From positions 124,001 to 188,000 of the forward strand of contig CAXIWQ010000487.1 in assembly GCA_964036275.1 (NCBI GenBank): 64,000 nucleotides of DNA. Direction: 5' to 3'. The translations under genes were made by a program, and so were the position numbers. Below are positions 23,720 to 37,602 of this stretch, piece by piece (the stretch's first letter is position 1; every line of letters starts with the position of its first letter). The stretch comes from Litoditis marina (taxonomy: Eukaryota; Nematoda; Chromadorea; Rhabditida; Rhabditidae). The notes beneath the pieces are model-generated. The model was not told the DNA's origin and did no database searches. It saw only the letters and a program-made list of their open reading frames with translations.

Positions 23720-26700
23720 ATCTGTTGCTCCCAGCTACAAAAACCTAATACGACTTTATATTCTGTGGCGCACAGCCACAAAAGACAAATTAACGCGGTT
23801 ATTACCTCTTTGCCTTGCAGCTACAGAAAAAAAGTTTATACGGCTATCAAGTCTGTTGCTCCCAGCTACAAAAACCTAATACGACTTTATATTCTGTGGC
23901 GCACAGCCACAAAAGACAAATTAACGCGGTTATTGACTCTTTGCCGTGCAGCTACAGAAAAAAGTTTATATGGCTATCAAGTATGTTGCTCCCAGCTAGA
24001 AAAACCCAATACAACTATCTATTCTGTGGCACACAGCCACAAAATACGATATAACGCGGTTATCGACTCTTTGCCTTGCAGCTACAGAAAAAAGTTTATA
24101 CGGCTATCAAGTCTGTTGCTCATGGCTACAAAAACCTAATACGACTTTATATCCTGTGGCGCACAGCCACAAAAGACAAATTAACGCGGTTATTACCTCT
24201 TTGCCTTGCAGCTACAGAAAAAAGTTCATACGGCTATCAAGTCTGTTGCTCCCAGCTACAAAAACCTGATACGACAATCTATTCTGTGGCGCACAGCCAC
24301 AAAAGACAAATTAACGCGGTTATTACCTCTTTGCCTTGCAGCTACAGAAAAAAGTTCATACGGCTATCAAGTCTGTTGCTCCCAGCTACAAAAACCTAAT
24401 ACGACTTTATATTCTGTGGCGCACAGCCACAAAAGACAAATTAACGCGGTTATTGACTCTTTGCCGTGCAGCTACAGGAAAAAGGTTATACGGCTATCAA
24501 GTATGTTGCTCCCAGCTACAAAAACCTGATACGACTATCTATTCTGTGGCGCACAGCCACAAAATACGAATTAACGCGGTTATCGACTCTTTGCCTTGCA
24601 GCTACAGAGAACAGTTCATACGGCTATCAAATCTGTTGCTCCCAGCTACAAAAACCTAATACGACAATCTATTCTGTGGCGCACAGCCACAAAACACGAA
24701 ATATCGCGGTTATCGACTTGTTGGCTTGCAGCTACAGAGAAAAGTTCATACGGCTATCAAGTCTGTTGCTCCCAGCTACAAAAACCTGATACGACAATCT
24801 ATTCTGTGGCGCACAGCCACAAAAGACAAATTAACGCGGTTATTACTTCTTTGCCTTGCAGCTACAGAAAAAAGTTCATACGGCCATCAAGTCTGTTGCT
24901 CCCAGCTACAAAAACCTAATACGACTTTATATTCTGTGGCGCACAGCCACAAAAGACAAATTAACGCGGTTATTGACTCTTTGCCGTGCAGCTACAGGAA
25001 AAAGGTTATACGGCTACCAAGTGTTGCTCCCAGCTACAAAAACCTGATACGACTATCTATTCTGTGGCGCACAGCCACAAAATACGAATTGACGCGGTTA
25101 TCGACTCTTTGCCTTGCAGCTACAGAGAACAGTTCATACGGCTATCAAATCTGTTGCTCCCAGCTACAAAAACCTAATACGACAATCTATTCTGTGGCGC
25201 ACAGCCACAAAATACAAATTATCGCGGTTATCGACTTGTTGGCTTGCAGCTACAGAAAAAAGTTTATACGGCTATCAAGTCTGTTGCTCCCAGCTACAAA
25301 AACCTAATACGACTATATATTCTGTGGCGCACAGCCACAAAAGACGAATTAACGCGGTTATTGACTCTTTGCCTCGCAGTTACAGAGAACATTTCATACG
25401 GCTATCAAATCTGTTGCTCCCAGCTACAAAAACCTAATACGACAATATATTCTGTGGCGCACAGCCACAAAGACGAATTAACGCGGTTATTGACATTTTG
25501 ACTTGCAGCTACAAAAAAAAATCATACGGCTATCAAGTCTGTTGCTTCCAACTACAAAAACATAATACGACTTTATATTCTGTGGCGCACAGCCACAAAA
25601 TACAAATTAACGCGGTTATTGACTCTTTGCCTTGCAGTTACAGAGAACATTTCATACGGCTATCAAATCTGTTGCTCCCAGCTACAAAAACCTAATACGA
25701 CTTTATATTCTGTGGCGCACAGCCACAAAAGACAAATTAACGCGGTTATTACCTCTTTGCCTTGCAGCTACAGAAAAAAAGTTTATACGGCTATCAAGTC
25801 TGTTGCTCCCAGCTACAAAAACCTAATACGACTTTATATTCTGTGGCGCACAGCCACAAAAGACAAATTAACGCGGTTATTGACTCTTTGCCGTGCAGCT
25901 ACAGAAAAAAGTTTATATGGCTATCAAGTATGTTGCTCCCAGCTAGAAAAACCTAATACGACAATCTATTCTGTGGCGCACAGCCACAAAATACAAATTA
26001 TCGCGGTTATCGACTTGTTGGCTTGCAGCTACAGAGAAAAGTTCATACGGCTATCAAGTCTGTTGCTCCCAGCTACAAAAACCTGATACGACTATCTATT
26101 CTGTGGCGCACAGCCACAAAATACGAATTGACGCGGTTATCGACTCTTTGCCTTGCAGCTACAGAGAACAGTTCATACGGCTATCAAATCTGTTGCTCCC
26201 AGCTACAAAAACCTAATACGACAATCTATTCTGTGGCGCACAGCCACAAAATACAAATTATCGCGGTTATCGACTTGTTGGCTTGCAGCTACAGAGAAAA
26301 GTTCATACGGCTATCAAGTCTGTTGCTCCCAGCTACAAAAACCTAATACGACTATATATTCTGTGGCGCACAGCCACAAAAGACGAATTAACGCGGATAT
26401 TGACTCTTTGCCTCGCAGTTACAGAGAACATTTCATACGGCTATCAAATCTGTTGCTCCCAGCTACAAAAACCTAATACGACAATATATTCTGTGGCGCA
26501 CAGCCACAAAGACGAATTAACGCGGTTATTGACATTTTGACTTGCAGCTACAAAAAAAAATCATACGGCTATCAAGTCTGTTGCTTCCAACTACAAAAAC
26601 ATAATACGACTTTATATTCTGTGGCGCACAGCCACAAAATACAAATTAACGCGGTTATTGACTCTTTGCCTTGCAGTTACAGAGAAAAGTTCATACGGCT

Positions 26701-27876
26701 ATCAAGTCTGTTGCTTCCAACTACAAAAACATAATACGACTTTATATTCTGTGGCGCACAGCCACAAAAGACAAATTAACGCGGTTATTACCTCTTTGCC
26801 TTGCAGCTACAGAAAAAAAGTTTATACGGCTATCAAGTCTGTTGCTCCCAGCTACAAAAACCTAATACGACTTTATATTCTGTGGCGCACAGCCACAAAA
26901 GACAAATTAACGCGGTTATTGACTCTTTGCCGTGCAGCTACAGAAAAAAGTTTATATGGCTATCAAGTATGTTGCTCCCAGCTAGAAAAACCTAATACGA
27001 CAATCTATTCTGTGGCGCACAGCCACAAAATACAAATTATCGCGGTTATCGACTTGTTGGCTTGCAGCTACAGAGAAAAGTTCATACGGCTATCAAGTCT
27101 GTTGCTCCCAGCTACAAAAACCTGATACGACAATCTATTCTGTGGCGCACAGCCACAAAGACGAATTAACGCGGTTATTGACATTTTGACTTGCAGCTAC
27201 AAAAAAAAATCATACGGCTATCAAGTCTGTTGCTTCCAACTACAGAAACATAATACGACAATCTATTCTGTGGCGCACAGCCACAAAACACGAAATATCG
27301 CGGTTATCGACTTGTTGGCTTGCAGCTACAGAGAAAAGTTTATACGGCTATCAAGTCTGTTGCTCCCAGCTACAAAAACCTGATACGACAATCTATTCTG
27401 TGGCGCACAGCCACAAAAGACAAATTAACGCGGTTATTACCTCTTTGCCTTGCAGCTACAGAAAAAAGTTCATACGGCTATCAAATCTGTTGCTCCCAGC
27501 TACAAAAACCTAATACGACAATCTATTCTGTGGCGCACAGCCACAAAAAACAAATTATCGCGGTTATCGACTTGTTGGCTTGCAGCTACCGAGAAAAGTT
27601 CATACGGCTATCAAGTCTGTTGCTCCCAGCTACAAAAACCTGATACGACAATCTATTCTGTGGCGCACAGCCACAAAAGACAAATTAACGCGGTTATTGA
27701 CTCTTTGCCGTGCAGCTACAGAAAAAAGTTTATATGGCTATCAAGTATGTTGCTCCCAGCTAGAAAAACCCAATACAACTATCTATTCTGTGGCACACAG
27801 CCACAAAATACGATATAACGCGGTTATCGACTCTTTGCCTTGCAGCTACAGAAGAAAGTTCATACGGCTATCAAGT
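23720..27876. repeat. ~4,156-bp 32-mer higher-order unit, copy 1
   Basis: This block matches 27877-31795 at an offset of 4,155-4,157 bp, with local differences (for example 24290-24470 against 28445-28625). It contains a smaller 1,039-bp (8-mer) step, since 25100-26150 resembles 26140-27190. The part up to 25.7 kb also occurs at 38.6-40.8 kb. Confidence 0.87.
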
Positions 27877-30800
27877 CTGTTGCTCCCAGCTACAAAAACC
27901 TAATACGACTTTATATTCTGTGGCGCACAGCCACAAAAGACAAATTAACGCGGTTATTACCTCTTTGCCTTGCAGCTACAGAAAAAAAGTTTATACGGCT
28001 ATCAAGTCTGTTGCTCCCAGCTACAAAAACCTAATACGACTTTATATTCTGTGGCGCACAGCCACAAAAGACAAATTAACGCGGTTATTGACTCTTTGCC
28101 GTGCAGCTACAGAAAAAAGTTTATATGGCTATCAAGTATGTTGTTCCCAGCTAGAAAAACCCAATACAACTATCTATTCTGTGGCACACAGCCACAAAAT
28201 ACGATATAACGCGGTTATCGACTCTTTGCCTTGCAGCTACAGAAAAAAGTTTATACGGCTATCAAGTCTGTTGCTCATGGCTACAAAAACCTAATACGAC
28301 TTTATATCCTGTGGCGCACAGCCACAAAAGACAAATTAACGCGGTTATTACCTCTTTGCCTTGCAGCTACAGAAAAAAGTTCATACGGCTATCAAGTCTG
28401 TTGCTCCCAGCTACAAAAACCTGATACGACAATCTATTCTGTGGCGCACAGCCACAAAGACGAATTAACGCGGTTATTGACATTTTGACTTGCAGCTACA
28501 GAAAAAAAAATCATACGGCTATCAAGTATGTTGCTTCCAACTACAAAAACATAATACGACTTTATATTCTGTGGCGCACAGCCACAAAATACAAATTAAC
28601 GCGGTTATTGACTCTTTGCCTTGCAGTTACAGGAAAAAGGTTATACGGCTATCAAGTATGTTGCTCCCAGCTACAAAAACCTGATACGACTATCTATTCT
28701 GTGGCGCACAGCCACAAAATACGAATTAACGCGGTTATCGACTCTTTGCCTTGCAGCTACAGAGAACAGTTCATACGGCTATCAAATCTGTTGCTCCCAG
28801 CTACAAAAACCTAATACGACAATCTATTCTGTGGCGCACAGCCACAAAACACGAAATATCGCGGTTATCGACTTGTTGGCTTGCAGCTACAGAGAAAAGT
28901 TCATACGGCTATCAAGTCTGTTGCTCCCAGCTACAAAAACCTGATACGACAATCTATTCTGTGGCGCACAGCCACAAAAGACAAATTAACGCGGTTATTA
29001 CTTCTTTGCCTTGCAGCTACAGAAAAAAGTTCATACGGCCATCAAGTCTGTTGCTCCCAGCTACAAAAACCTAATACGACTTTATATTCTGTGGCGCACA
29101 GCCACAAAAGACAAATTAACGCGGTTATTGACTCTTTGCCGTGCAGCTACAGGAAAAAGGTTATACGGCTACCAAGTATGTTGCTCCCAGCTACAAAAAC
29201 CTGATACGACTATCTATTCTGTGGCGCACAGCCACAAAATACGAATTGACGCGGTTATCGACTCTTTGCCTTGCAGCTACAGAGAACAGTTCATACGGCT
29301 ATCAAATCTGTTGCTCCCAGCTACAAAAACCTAATACGACAATCTATTCTGTGGCGCACAGCCACAAAATACAAATTATCGCGGTTATCGACTTGTTGGC
29401 TTGCAGCTACAGAAAAAAGTTCATACGGCTATCAAGTCTGTTGCTCCCAGCTACAAAAACCTAATACGACTATATATTCTGTGGCGCACAGCCACAAAAG
29501 ACGAATTAACGCGGTTATTGACTCTTTGCCTCGCAGTTACAGAGAACATTTCATACGGCTATCAAATCTGTTGCTCCCAGCTACAAAAACCTAATACGAC
29601 AATATATTCTGTGGCGCACAGCCACAAAGACGAATTAACGCGGTTATTGACATTTTGACTTGCAGCTACAAAAAAAAATCATACGGCTATCAAGTCTGTT
29701 GCTTCCAACTACAAAAACATAATACGACTTTATATTCTGTGGCGCACAGCCACAAAATACAAATTAACGCGGTTATTGACTCTTTGCCTTGCAGTTACAG
29801 AGAACATTTCATACGGTTATCAAATCTGTTGCTCCCAGCTACAAAAACCTAATACGACTTTATATTCTGTGGCGCACAGCCACAAAAGACAAATTAACGC
29901 GGTTATTACCTCTTTGCCTTGCAGCTACAGAAAAAAAGTTTATACGGCTATCAAGTCTGTTGCTCCCAGCTACAAAAACCTAATACGACTTTATATTCTG
30001 TGGCGCACAGCCACAAAAGACAAATTAACGCGGTTATTGACTCTTTGCCGTGCAGCTACAGAAAAAAGTTTATATGGCTATCAAGTATGTTGCTCCCAGC
30101 TAGAAAAACCTAATACGACAATCTATTCTGTGGCGCACAGCCACAAAATACAAATTATCGCGGTTATCGACTTGTTGGCTTGCAGCTACAGAGAAAAGTT
30201 CATACGGCTATCAAGTCTGTTGCTCCCAGCTACAAAAACCTAATACGACTATATATTCTGTGGCGCACAGCCACAAAAGACGAATTGACGCGGTTATCGA
30301 CTCTTTGCCTTGCAGCTACAGAGAACAGTTCATACGGCTATCAAATCTGTTGCTCCCAGCTACAAAAACCTAATACGACAATCTATTCTGTGGCGCACAG
30401 CCACAAAATACAAATTATCGCGGTTATCGACTTGTTGGCTTGCAGCTACAGAGAAAAGTTCATACGGCTATCAAGTCTGTTGCTCCCAGCTACAAAAACC
30501 TAATACGACTATATATTCTGTGGCGCACAGCCACAAAAGACGAATTAACGCGGTTATTGACTCTTTGCCTCGCAGTTACAGAGAACATTTCATACGGCTA
30601 TCAAATCTGTTGCTCCCAGCTACAAAAACCTAATACGACAATATATTCTGTGGCGCACAGCCACAAAGACGAATTAACGCGGTTATTGACATTTTGACTT
30701 GCAGCTACAAAAAAAAAATCATACGGCTATCAAGTCTGTTGCTTCCAACTACAAAAACATAATACGACTTTATATTCTGTGGCGCACAGCCACAAAATAC

Positions 30801-31795
30801 AAATTAACGCAGTTATTGACTCTTTGCCTTGCAGCTACAGAAAAAAGTTCATACGGCTATCAAGTCTGTTGCTCCCAGCTACAAAAACCTAATACGACAA
30901 TCTATTTTGTGGCGCACATCCACCAAATATAAATTAACGCGGTTATTGACTCTTTGCCTTGCACCTACAGAAAAAAAATCATACGGCTATCAAGTCTGTT
31001 GCTCCCAGCTACAAAAACCTAATACGACTTTATATTCTGTGGCGCACAGCCACAAAAGACAAATTAACGCGGTTATTGACTCTTTGCCGTGCAGCTACAG
31101 AAAAAAGTTTATATGGCTATCAAGTATGTTGCTCCCAGCTAGAAAAACCTAATACGACAATCTATTCTGTGGCGCACAGCCACAAAATACAAATTATCGC
31201 GGTTATCGACTTGTTGGCTTGCAGCTACAGAGAAAAGTTCATACGGCTATCAAGTCTGTTGCTCCCAGCTACAAAAACCTGATACGACAATCTATTCTGT
31301 GGCGCACAGCCACAAAGACGAATTAACGCGGTTATTGACATTTTGACTTGCAGCTACAAAAAAAATCATACGGCTATCAAGTCTGTTGCTTCCAACTACA
31401 GAAACATAATACGACAATCTATTCTGTGGCGCACAGCCACAAAACACGAAATATCGCGGTTATCGACTTGTTGGCTTGCAGCTACAGAGAAAAGTTTATA
31501 CGGCTATCAAGTCTGTTGCTCCCAGCTACAAAAACCTGATACGACAATCTATTCTGTGGCGCACAGCCACAAAAGACAAATTAACGCGGTTATTACCTCT
31601 TTGCCTTGCAGCTACAGAAAAAAGTTCATACGGCTATCAAATCTGTTGCTCCCAGCTACAAAAACCTAATACGACAATCTATTCTGTGGCGCACAGCCAC
31701 AAAAAACAAATTATCGCGGTTATCGACTTGTTGGCTTGCAGCTACCGAGAAAAGTTCATACGGCTATCAAGTCTGTTGCTCCCAGCTACAAAAAC
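27877..31795. repeat. ~4,156-bp 32-mer higher-order unit, copy 2
   Basis: This is the second copy of 23720-27640. It restores ACCAAGTATGTTGC at 29170, where copy 1 has a 2-bp deletion (CCAAGTGTTGC at 25018). A patch at about 30840-31010 replaces the expected monomers with a rare type also found at 56.2 and 60.0 kb. Confidence 0.87.
30840..31010. repeat. Rare monomer patch shared with 56.2 and 60.0 kb
   Basis: The monomer here reads TATTTTGTGGCGCACATCCACC followed by TTGCACCTACAGAAAAAAAATC, with five or more diagnostic changes together. The same set occurs near 56230-56310 and 59995-60075. The homologous position in copy 1 of the 32-mer (about 26690-26850) has ordinary monomers. This is the pattern expected of a conversion or insertion of one or two monomers from a distant site. 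Confidence 0.8.
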
Positions 31796-34369
31796 CTAAT
31801 ACGACTATATATTCTGTGGCGCACAGCCACAAAAGACGAATTAACGCGGTTATTGACTCTTTGCCTCGCAGTTACAGAGAACATTTCATACGGCTATCAA
31901 ATCTGTTGCTCCCAGCTACAAAAACCTAATACGACAATCTATTCTGTGGCGCACAGCCACAAAGACGAATTAACGCGGTTATTGACATTTTGACTTGCAG
32001 CTACAAAAAAAAATCATACGGCTATCAAGTCTGTTGCTTCCAACTACAAAAACATAATACGACTTTATATTCTGTGGCGCACAGCCACAAAATACAAATT
32101 AACGCGGTTATTGACTCTTTGCCTTGCAGTTACAGAGAACATTTCATACGGCTATCAAATCTGTTGCTCCCAGCTACAAAAACCTAATACGACTTTATAT
32201 TCTGTGGCGCACAGCCACAAAAGACAAATTAACGCGGTTATTACCTCTTTGCCTTGCAGCTACAGAAAAAAAGTTTATACGGCTATCAAGTCTGTTGCTC
32301 CCAGCTACAAAAACCTAATACGACTTTATATCCTGTGGCGCACAGCCACAAAAGACAAATTAACGCGGTTATTACCTCTTTGCCTTGCAGCTACAGAAAA
32401 AAGTTCATACGGCTATCAAGTCTGTTGCTCCCAGCTACAAAAACCTGATACGACAATCTATTCTGTGGTGCACAGCCACAAAAGACAAATTAACGCGGTT
32501 ATTGACTCTTTGCCGTGCAGCTACAGAAAAAAGTTTATATGGCTATCAAGTATGTTGCTCCCAGCTAGAAAAACCCAATACAACTATCTATTATGTGGCA
32601 CACAGCCACAAAATACGATATAACGCGGTTATCGACTCTTTGCCTTGCAGCTACAGAAAAAAGTTCATACGGCTATCAAGTCTGTTGCTCCCAGCTACAA
32701 AAACCTAATACGACTTTATATTCTGTGGCGCACAGCCACAAACGACAAATTAACGCGGTTATTGACTCTTTGCCGTGCAGCTACAGAAAAAAGTTTATAT
32801 GGCTATCAAGTATGTTGTTCCCAGCTACAAAAACCTAATACGACAATATATTCTGTGGCGCACAGCCACAAAGACGAATTAACGCGGTTATTGACATTTT
32901 GACTTGCAGCTACAAAAAAAAATCATACGGCTATCAAGTCTGTTGCTTCCAACTACAAAAACATAATACGACTTTATATTCTGTGGCGCACAGCCACAAA
33001 ATACAAATTAACGCGGTTATTGACTCTTTGCCTTGCAGTTACAGAGAACATTTCATACGGCTATCAAATCTGTTGCTCCCAGCTACAAAAACCTAATACG
33101 ACTTTATATTCTGTGGCGCACAGCCACAAAAGACGAATTAACGCGGTTATTGACTCTTTGCCTCGCAGTTACAGAGAACATTTCATACGGCTATCAAATC
33201 TGTTGCTCCCAGCTACAAAAACCTAATACGACAATATATTCTGTGGCGCACAGCCACAAAGACGAATTAACGCGGTTATTGACATTTTGACTTGCAGCTA
33301 CAAAAAAAAATCATACGGCTATCAAGTCTGTTGCTTCCAACTACAAAAACATAATACGACTTTATATTCTGTGGCGCACAGCCACAAAATACAAATTAAC
33401 GCGGTTATCGACTCTTTGCCTTGCAGCTACAGAGAACAGTTCATACGGCTATCAAATCTGTTGCTCCAAGCTACAAAAACCTAATACGACAATCTATTCT
33501 GTGGCGCACAGCCACAAAACACGAAATATCGCGGTTATCGACTTGTTGGCTTGCAGCTACAGAGAAAAGTTCATACGGCTATCAAGTCTGTTGCTCCCAG
33601 CTACAAAAACCTGATACGACAATCTATTCTGTGGCGCACAGCCACAAAAGACAAATTAACGCGGTTATTACTTCTTTGCCTTGCAGCTACAGAAAAAAGT
33701 TCATACGGCCATCAAGTCTGTTGCTCCCAGCTACAAAAACCTAATACGACTTTATATTCTGTGGCGCACAGCCACAAAAGACAAATTAACGCGGTTATTG
33801 ACTCTTTGCCGTGCAGCTACAGGAAAAAGGTTATACGGCTACCAAGTATGTTGCTCCCAGCTACAAAAACCTGATACGACTATCTATTCTGTGGCGCACA
33901 GCCACAAAATACGAATTGACGCGGTTATCGACTCTTTGCCTTGCAGCTACAGAGAACAGTTCATACGGCTATCAAATCTGTTGCTCCCAGCTACAAAAAC
34001 CTAATACGACAATCTATTCTGTGGCGCACAGCCACAAAATACAAATTATCGCGGTTATCGACTTGTTGGCTTGCAGCTACAGAGAAAAGTTCATACGGCT
34101 ATCAAGTCTGTTGCTCCCAGCTACAAAAACCTAATACGACTATATATTCTGTGGCGCACAGCCACAAAAGACGAATTAACGCGGTTATTGACTCTTTGCC
34201 TCGCAGTTACAGAGAACATTTCATACGGCTATCAAATCTGTTGCTCCCAGCTACAAAAACCTAATACGACAATATATTCTGTGGCGCACAGCCACAAAGA
34301 CGAATTAACGCGGTTATTGACATTTTGACTTGCAGCTACAAAAAAAATCATACGGCTATCAAGTCTGTT
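31796..34369. repeat. Mosaic of copied pieces of the 32-mer
   Basis: 31796-32330 continues a block (31300-32330) that is repeated at 34800-35830, offset 3,500 bp. 33370-34670 copies 28700-30000 at an offset of about 4,670 bp, including the GGCCATCAAG and CTACCAAGTATG markers. Between them, 32340-32840 carries the GCTAGAAAAACCC cassette of the 18-24 kb region. Confidence 0.8.
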
Positions 34370-36056
34370 GCTTCCAACTACAAAAACATAATACGACTTT
34401 ATATTCTGTGGCGCACAGCCACAAAATACAAATTAACGCGGTTATTGACTCTTTGCCTTGCAGTTACAGAGAACATTTCATACGGCTATCAAATCTGTTG
34501 CTCCCAGCTACAAAAACCTAATACGACTTTATATTCTGTGGCGCACAGCCACAAAAGACAAATTAACGCGGTTATTACCTCTTTGCCTTGCAGCTACAGA
34601 AAAAAAGTTTATACGGCTATCAAGTCTGTTGCTCCCAGCTACAAAAACCTAATACGACTTTATATTCTGTGGCGCACAGCCACAAAAGACAAATTAACGC
34701 GGTTATCGACTTGTTGGCTTGCAGCTACAGAGAAAAGTTCATACGGCTATCAAGTCTGTTGCTCCCAGCTACAAAAACCTGATACGACAATCTATTCTGT
34801 GGCGCACAGCCACAAAGACGAATTAACGCGGTTATTGACATTTTGACTTGCAGCTACAAAAAAAATCATACGGCTATCAAGTCTGTTGCTTCCAACTACA
34901 GAAACATAATACGACAATCTATTCTGTGGCGCACAGCCACAAAACACGAAATATCGCGGTTATCGACTTGTTGGCTTGCAGCTACAGAGAAAAGTTTATA
35001 CGGCCATCAAGTCTGTTGCTCCCAGCTACAAAAACCTGATACGACAATCTATTCTGTGGCGCACAGCCACAAAAGACAAATTAACGCGGTTATTACCTCT
35101 TTGCCTTGCAGCTACAGAAAAAAGTTCATACGGCTATCAAATCTGTTGCTCCCAGCTACAAAAACATAATACGACAATCTATTCTGTGGCGCACAGCCAC
35201 AAAAAACAAATTATCGCGGTTATCGACTTGTTGGCTTGCAGCTACCGAGAAAAGTTCATACGGCTATCAAGTCTGTTGCTCCCAGCTACAAAAACCTAAT
35301 ACGACTATATATTCTGTGGCGCACAGCCACAAAAGACGAATTAACGCGGTTATTGACTCTTTGCCTCGCAGTTACAGAGAACATTTCATACGGCTATCAA
35401 ATCTGTTGCTCCCAGCTACAAAAACCTAATACGACAATCTATTCTGTGGCGCACAGCCACAAAGACGAATTAACGCGGTTATTGACATTTTGACTTGCAG
35501 CTACAAAAAAAAATCATACGGCTATCAAGTCTGTTGCTTCCAACTACAAAAACATAATACGACTTTATATTCTGTGGCGCACAGCCACAAAATACAAATT
35601 AACGCGGTTATTGACTCTTTGCCTTGCAGTTACAGAGAACATTTCATACGGCTATCAAATCTGTTGCTCCCAGCTACAAAAACCTAATACGACTTTATAT
35701 TCTGTGGCGCACAGCCACAAAAGACAAATTAACGCGGTTATTACCTCTTTGCCTTGCAGCTACAGAAAAAAAGTTTATACGGCTATCAAGTCTGTTGCTC
35801 CCAGCTACAAAAACCTAATACGACTTTATATTCTGTGGCGCACAGCCACAAAAGACAAATTAACGCGGTTATTGACTCTTTGCCGTGCAGCTACAGAAAA
35901 AAGTTTATATGGCTATCAAGTCTGTTGCTCCCAGCTACAAAAACCTAATACGACTTTATATTCTGTGGCGCACAGCCACAAAAGACAAATTAACGCGGTT
36001 ATTGACTCTTTGCCGTGCAGCTACAGAAAAAAGTTTATACGGCTATCAAGTCTGTT
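34370..36056. repeat. 1,687-bp 13-mer higher-order unit, copy 1
   Basis: This block matches 36057-37602 at an offset of 1,687 bp. Shared marks include CAGAAACATAATACG with CACGAAATATCG, AAAAAACAAATTATCG, and CTACAAAAACATAATACGACAATC near 35157 and 36844. It is a different 13-monomer unit from the one at 15.1-18.5 kb, with other variants and order. Confidence 0.88.
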
Positions 36057-37602
36057 GCTTCCAACTACAAAAACATAATACGACTTTATATTCTGTGGCG
36101 CACAGCCACAAAATACAAATTAACGCGGTTATTGACTCTTTGCCTTGCAGTTACAGAGAACATTTCATACGGCTATCAAATCTGTTGCTCCCAGCTACAA
36201 AAACCTAATACGACTTTATATTCTGTGGCGCACAGCCACAAAAGACAAATTAACGCGGTTATTACCTCTTTGCCTTGCAGCTACAGAAAAAAAGTTTATA
36301 CGGCTATCAAGTCTGTTGCTCCCAGCTACAAAAACCTAATACGACTTTATATTCTGTGGCGCACAGCCACAAAAGACAAATTAACGCGGTTATCGACTTG
36401 TTGGCTTGCAGCTACAGAGAAAAGTTCATACGGCTATCAAGTCTGTTGCTCCCAGCTACAAAAACCTGATACGACAATCTATTCTGTGGCGCACAGCCAC
36501 AAAGACGAATTAACGCGGTTATTGACATTTTGACTTGCAGCTACAAAAAAAATCATACGGCTATCAAGTCTGTTGCTTCCAACTACAGAAACATAATACG
36601 ACAATCTATTCTGTGGCGCACAGCCACAAAACACGAAATATCGCGGTTATCGACTTGTTGGCTTGCAGCTACAGAGAAAAGTTTATACGGCTATCAAGTC
36701 TGTTGCTCCCAGCTACAAAAACCTGATACGACAATCTATTCTGTGGCGCACAGCCACAAAAGACAAATTAACGCGGTTATTACCTCTTTGCCTTGCAGCT
36801 ACAGAAAAAAGTTCATACGGCTATCAAATCTGTTGCTCCCAGCTACAAAAACATAATACGACAATCTATTCTGTGGCGCACAGCCACAAAAAACAAATTA
36901 TCGCGGTTATCGACTTGTTGGCTTGCAGCTACCAAGAAAAGTTCATACGGCTATCAAGTCTGTTGCTCCCAGCTACAAAAACCTAATACGACTATATATT
37001 CTGTGGCGCACAGCCACAAAAGACGAATTAACGCGGTTATTGACTCTTTGCCTCGCAGTTACAGAGAACATTTCATACGGCTATCAAATCTGTTGCTCCC
37101 AGCTACAAAAACCTAATACGACAATCTATTCTGTGGCGCACAGCCACAAAGACGAATTAACGCGGTTATTGACATTTTGACTTGCAGCTACAAAAAAAAA
37201 TCATACGGCTATCAAGTCTGTTGCTTCCAACTACAAAAACATAATACGACTTTATATTCTGTGGCGCACAGCCACAAAATACAAATTAACGCGGTTATTG
37301 ACTCTTTGCCTTGCAGTTACAGAGAACATTTCATACGGCTATCAAATCTGTTGCTCCCAGCTACAAAAACCTAATACGACTTTATATTCTGTGGCGCACA
37401 GCCACAAAAGAAAAATTAACGCGGTTATTACCTCTTTGCCTTGCAGCTACAGAAAAAAAGTTTATACGGCTATCAAGTCTGTTGCTCCCAGCTACAAAAA
37501 CCTAATACGACTTTATATTCTGTGGCGCACAGCCACAAAAGACAAATTGACGCGGTTATTGACTCTTTGCCGTGCAGCTACAGAAAAAAGTTTATATGGC
37601 TA
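36057..37602. repeat. 1,687-bp 13-mer higher-order unit, copy 2
   Basis: This is the second copy of 34370-35915. Its own changes include GCTACCAAGAAAAG near 36930 where copy 1 has GCTACCGAGAAAAG, and AAAAGAAAAATTAACG near 37408. Past about 37602 it runs into the GCTAGAAAAACCC cassette instead of repeating the unit. Confidence 0.88.
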
